Part shown: piece after piece, positions 20,502-21,148 of the stretch
How positions within the stretch are numbered: position 1 is the first letter of the stretch
Layout: every line of letters starts with the position of its first letter
DNA from: a virus
IMG/VR virus record: IMGVR_UViG_3300046513_000362
Location: 1 to 21,148 of that record
DNA length: 21,148 nt
Reading direction: 5' to 3' (one strand)
Made by a program: the position numbers and the translations under genes
The notes under the pieces: generated by a model
What the model saw: the letters and a program-made list of their open reading frames with translations, nothing else
The model's database searches: none
What the model was told of the DNA's origin: nothing

Positions 20502-21148
20502 ATGGCCAAAATCACCATCAAAGAACTCGATTCGCTGACCACCAATGATGCCGGCCGCATCCTCCGGGAGGATGGCAATCTGGCCGGTCGAATCTCAGTC
20601 CGCAAGGACGGTGTGTCGGTCAGCTTTTTCTATCGTTATCGCTGGGGCGACCAGAACAAAGAGTACGCCTGCGGAACCTGGCCGCGCAAATCCCTGACAG
20701 ACATCCGCAAGGCCCGCAACCAGGCCCGGGCGCTCATTGATGAGCAGATCAATCCCAACGAGCAAAAGAAAACCGCCAAGGCACAAGCATACGCCGCTGC
20801 TAACCTAGAGGCTGAACTAGTAAAAACGACGAAGGTGAAAACGCTGACCGTCCAGGATCTAGCCAAGGCGTGGCTGTTGGATGGCGTGGCGCGCAAAGAT
20901 GGCAATGCTGAATTGCAGCGCCGTTTTAACAAGGACCTTTTTCCGGCACTCGGCAAGACCGCGGTGAGCAGCGTCTCCGAACACGATGTTCGGGCGCTGA
21001 TCCGGGCCGTGATCAACCGCGGCGCTCACCGGCAAGCCATCAGTTTCTTCGCCGACCTCACTCAGATGTTCAGCTGGGCCAGAAAGCGTCAGCCCTGGCG
21101 GGCCTTATTGATCGAGGGCGATCCGACTGAGCTGGTCGACATCTCCCC
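20502..21148 (+). CDS. P4-type tyrosine integrase, 3' end outside the window
   Basis: The first 215 residues of an integrase with an N-terminal DUF4102/P4-type arm-binding domain (DGNLAGRISVRKDGVSVSFF, FYRYRWGD, GTWPRKSLTDIRKARNQARA). The core-binding domain begins at about 120 (VKTLTVQDLAKAWLLDGVAR, then RFNKDLFPALGKTAVSSV). The catalytic domain lies beyond 21148. ATG 20502 has AGGGGA about 12 bases upstream. It differs in family from the lambda-type integrase at 19092, so it belongs to a separate element in the same tRNA site. Confidence 0.88.
   Translation, partial: MAKITIKELDSLTTNDAGRILREDGNLAGRISVRKDGVSVSFFYRYRWGDQNKEYACGTWPRKSLTDIRKARNQARALIDEQINPNEQKKTAKAQAYAAANLEAELVKTTKVKTLTVQDLAKAWLLDGVARKDGNAELQRRFNKDLFPALGKTAVSSVSEHDVRALIRAVINRGAHRQAISFFADLTQMFSWARKRQPWRALLIEGDPTELVDIS

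Larger units (their letters stand above)
20297..21148. mobile_element. Left end of a second, tandem integrative element
   Basis: It starts at the shared att repeat and carries a different family of integrase reading away from the att site, as P4-type islands do. Only the first ~850 bp are in the window, so its cargo is unknown. Confidence 0.75.

Overview
The window looks like chromosomal DNA of a Pseudomonas (fluorescens/putida-like; inferred from GC-rich coding, the Pseudomonas-type prophage gene set and a tRNA-Pro integration site). At the left edge (1-1783) are the end of a VanB-type ferredoxin reductase and a complete VanA-type Rieske oxygenase, an ordinary aromatic O-demethylase-like pair.

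Most of the window (about 1924-20341) is one integrated, defective lambda-like prophage. It is bounded by two 107-bp direct repeats (1818-1924 and 20235-20341, offset 18417, about 4 mismatches). Each repeat holds the 3' end of a tRNA-Pro(GGG) gene on the minus strand plus its terminator. The left arm is mostly minus strand: Rz/Rz1 spanins, a SleB-type endolysin, tail-fibre accessory proteins, a tail fibre, two small tail proteins and the C-terminal ~575 residues of a tail-tip protein (gpJ type). At about 9350-9358 this gene runs head-to-head into the 3' part of a plus-strand coiled-coil gene. Both genes have lost their 5' ends, so a single deletion appears to have removed the rest of the tail, capsid, terminase, replication and repressor genes. 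The right arm is plus strand: coiled-coil fragment, RecT annealing protein, YqaJ-type exonuclease, small early genes, a C5 cytosine methyltransferase, more small early genes, a Cys-rich protein, excisionase and a lambda-type integrase ending beside the right att repeat.

Accessory genes sit between these modules. They include an SOS-controlled gene behind a perfect LexA box (3591-3606), a SLATT-like two-helix membrane protein (2979-3425), and two more low-GC membrane-protein genes against the direction of the early operon (12633-13298, 16568-16954). Between 15.2 and 17.9 kb there is a duplicated cassette: two paralogous minus-strand zinc-ribbon genes with their flanks are repeated at a fixed offset of 1855 bp, and palindromic leader sequences recur. 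This region seems to have been built by repeated insertion of small minus-strand genes into or behind plus-strand gene starts.

Right of the second att repeat (20502 to the end) begins a second element with its own P4-type integrase, so two unrelated integrases have used the same tRNA-Pro site in tandem. The intact tRNA is expected beyond the right edge. No CRISPR, rRNA or insertion sequence was seen.
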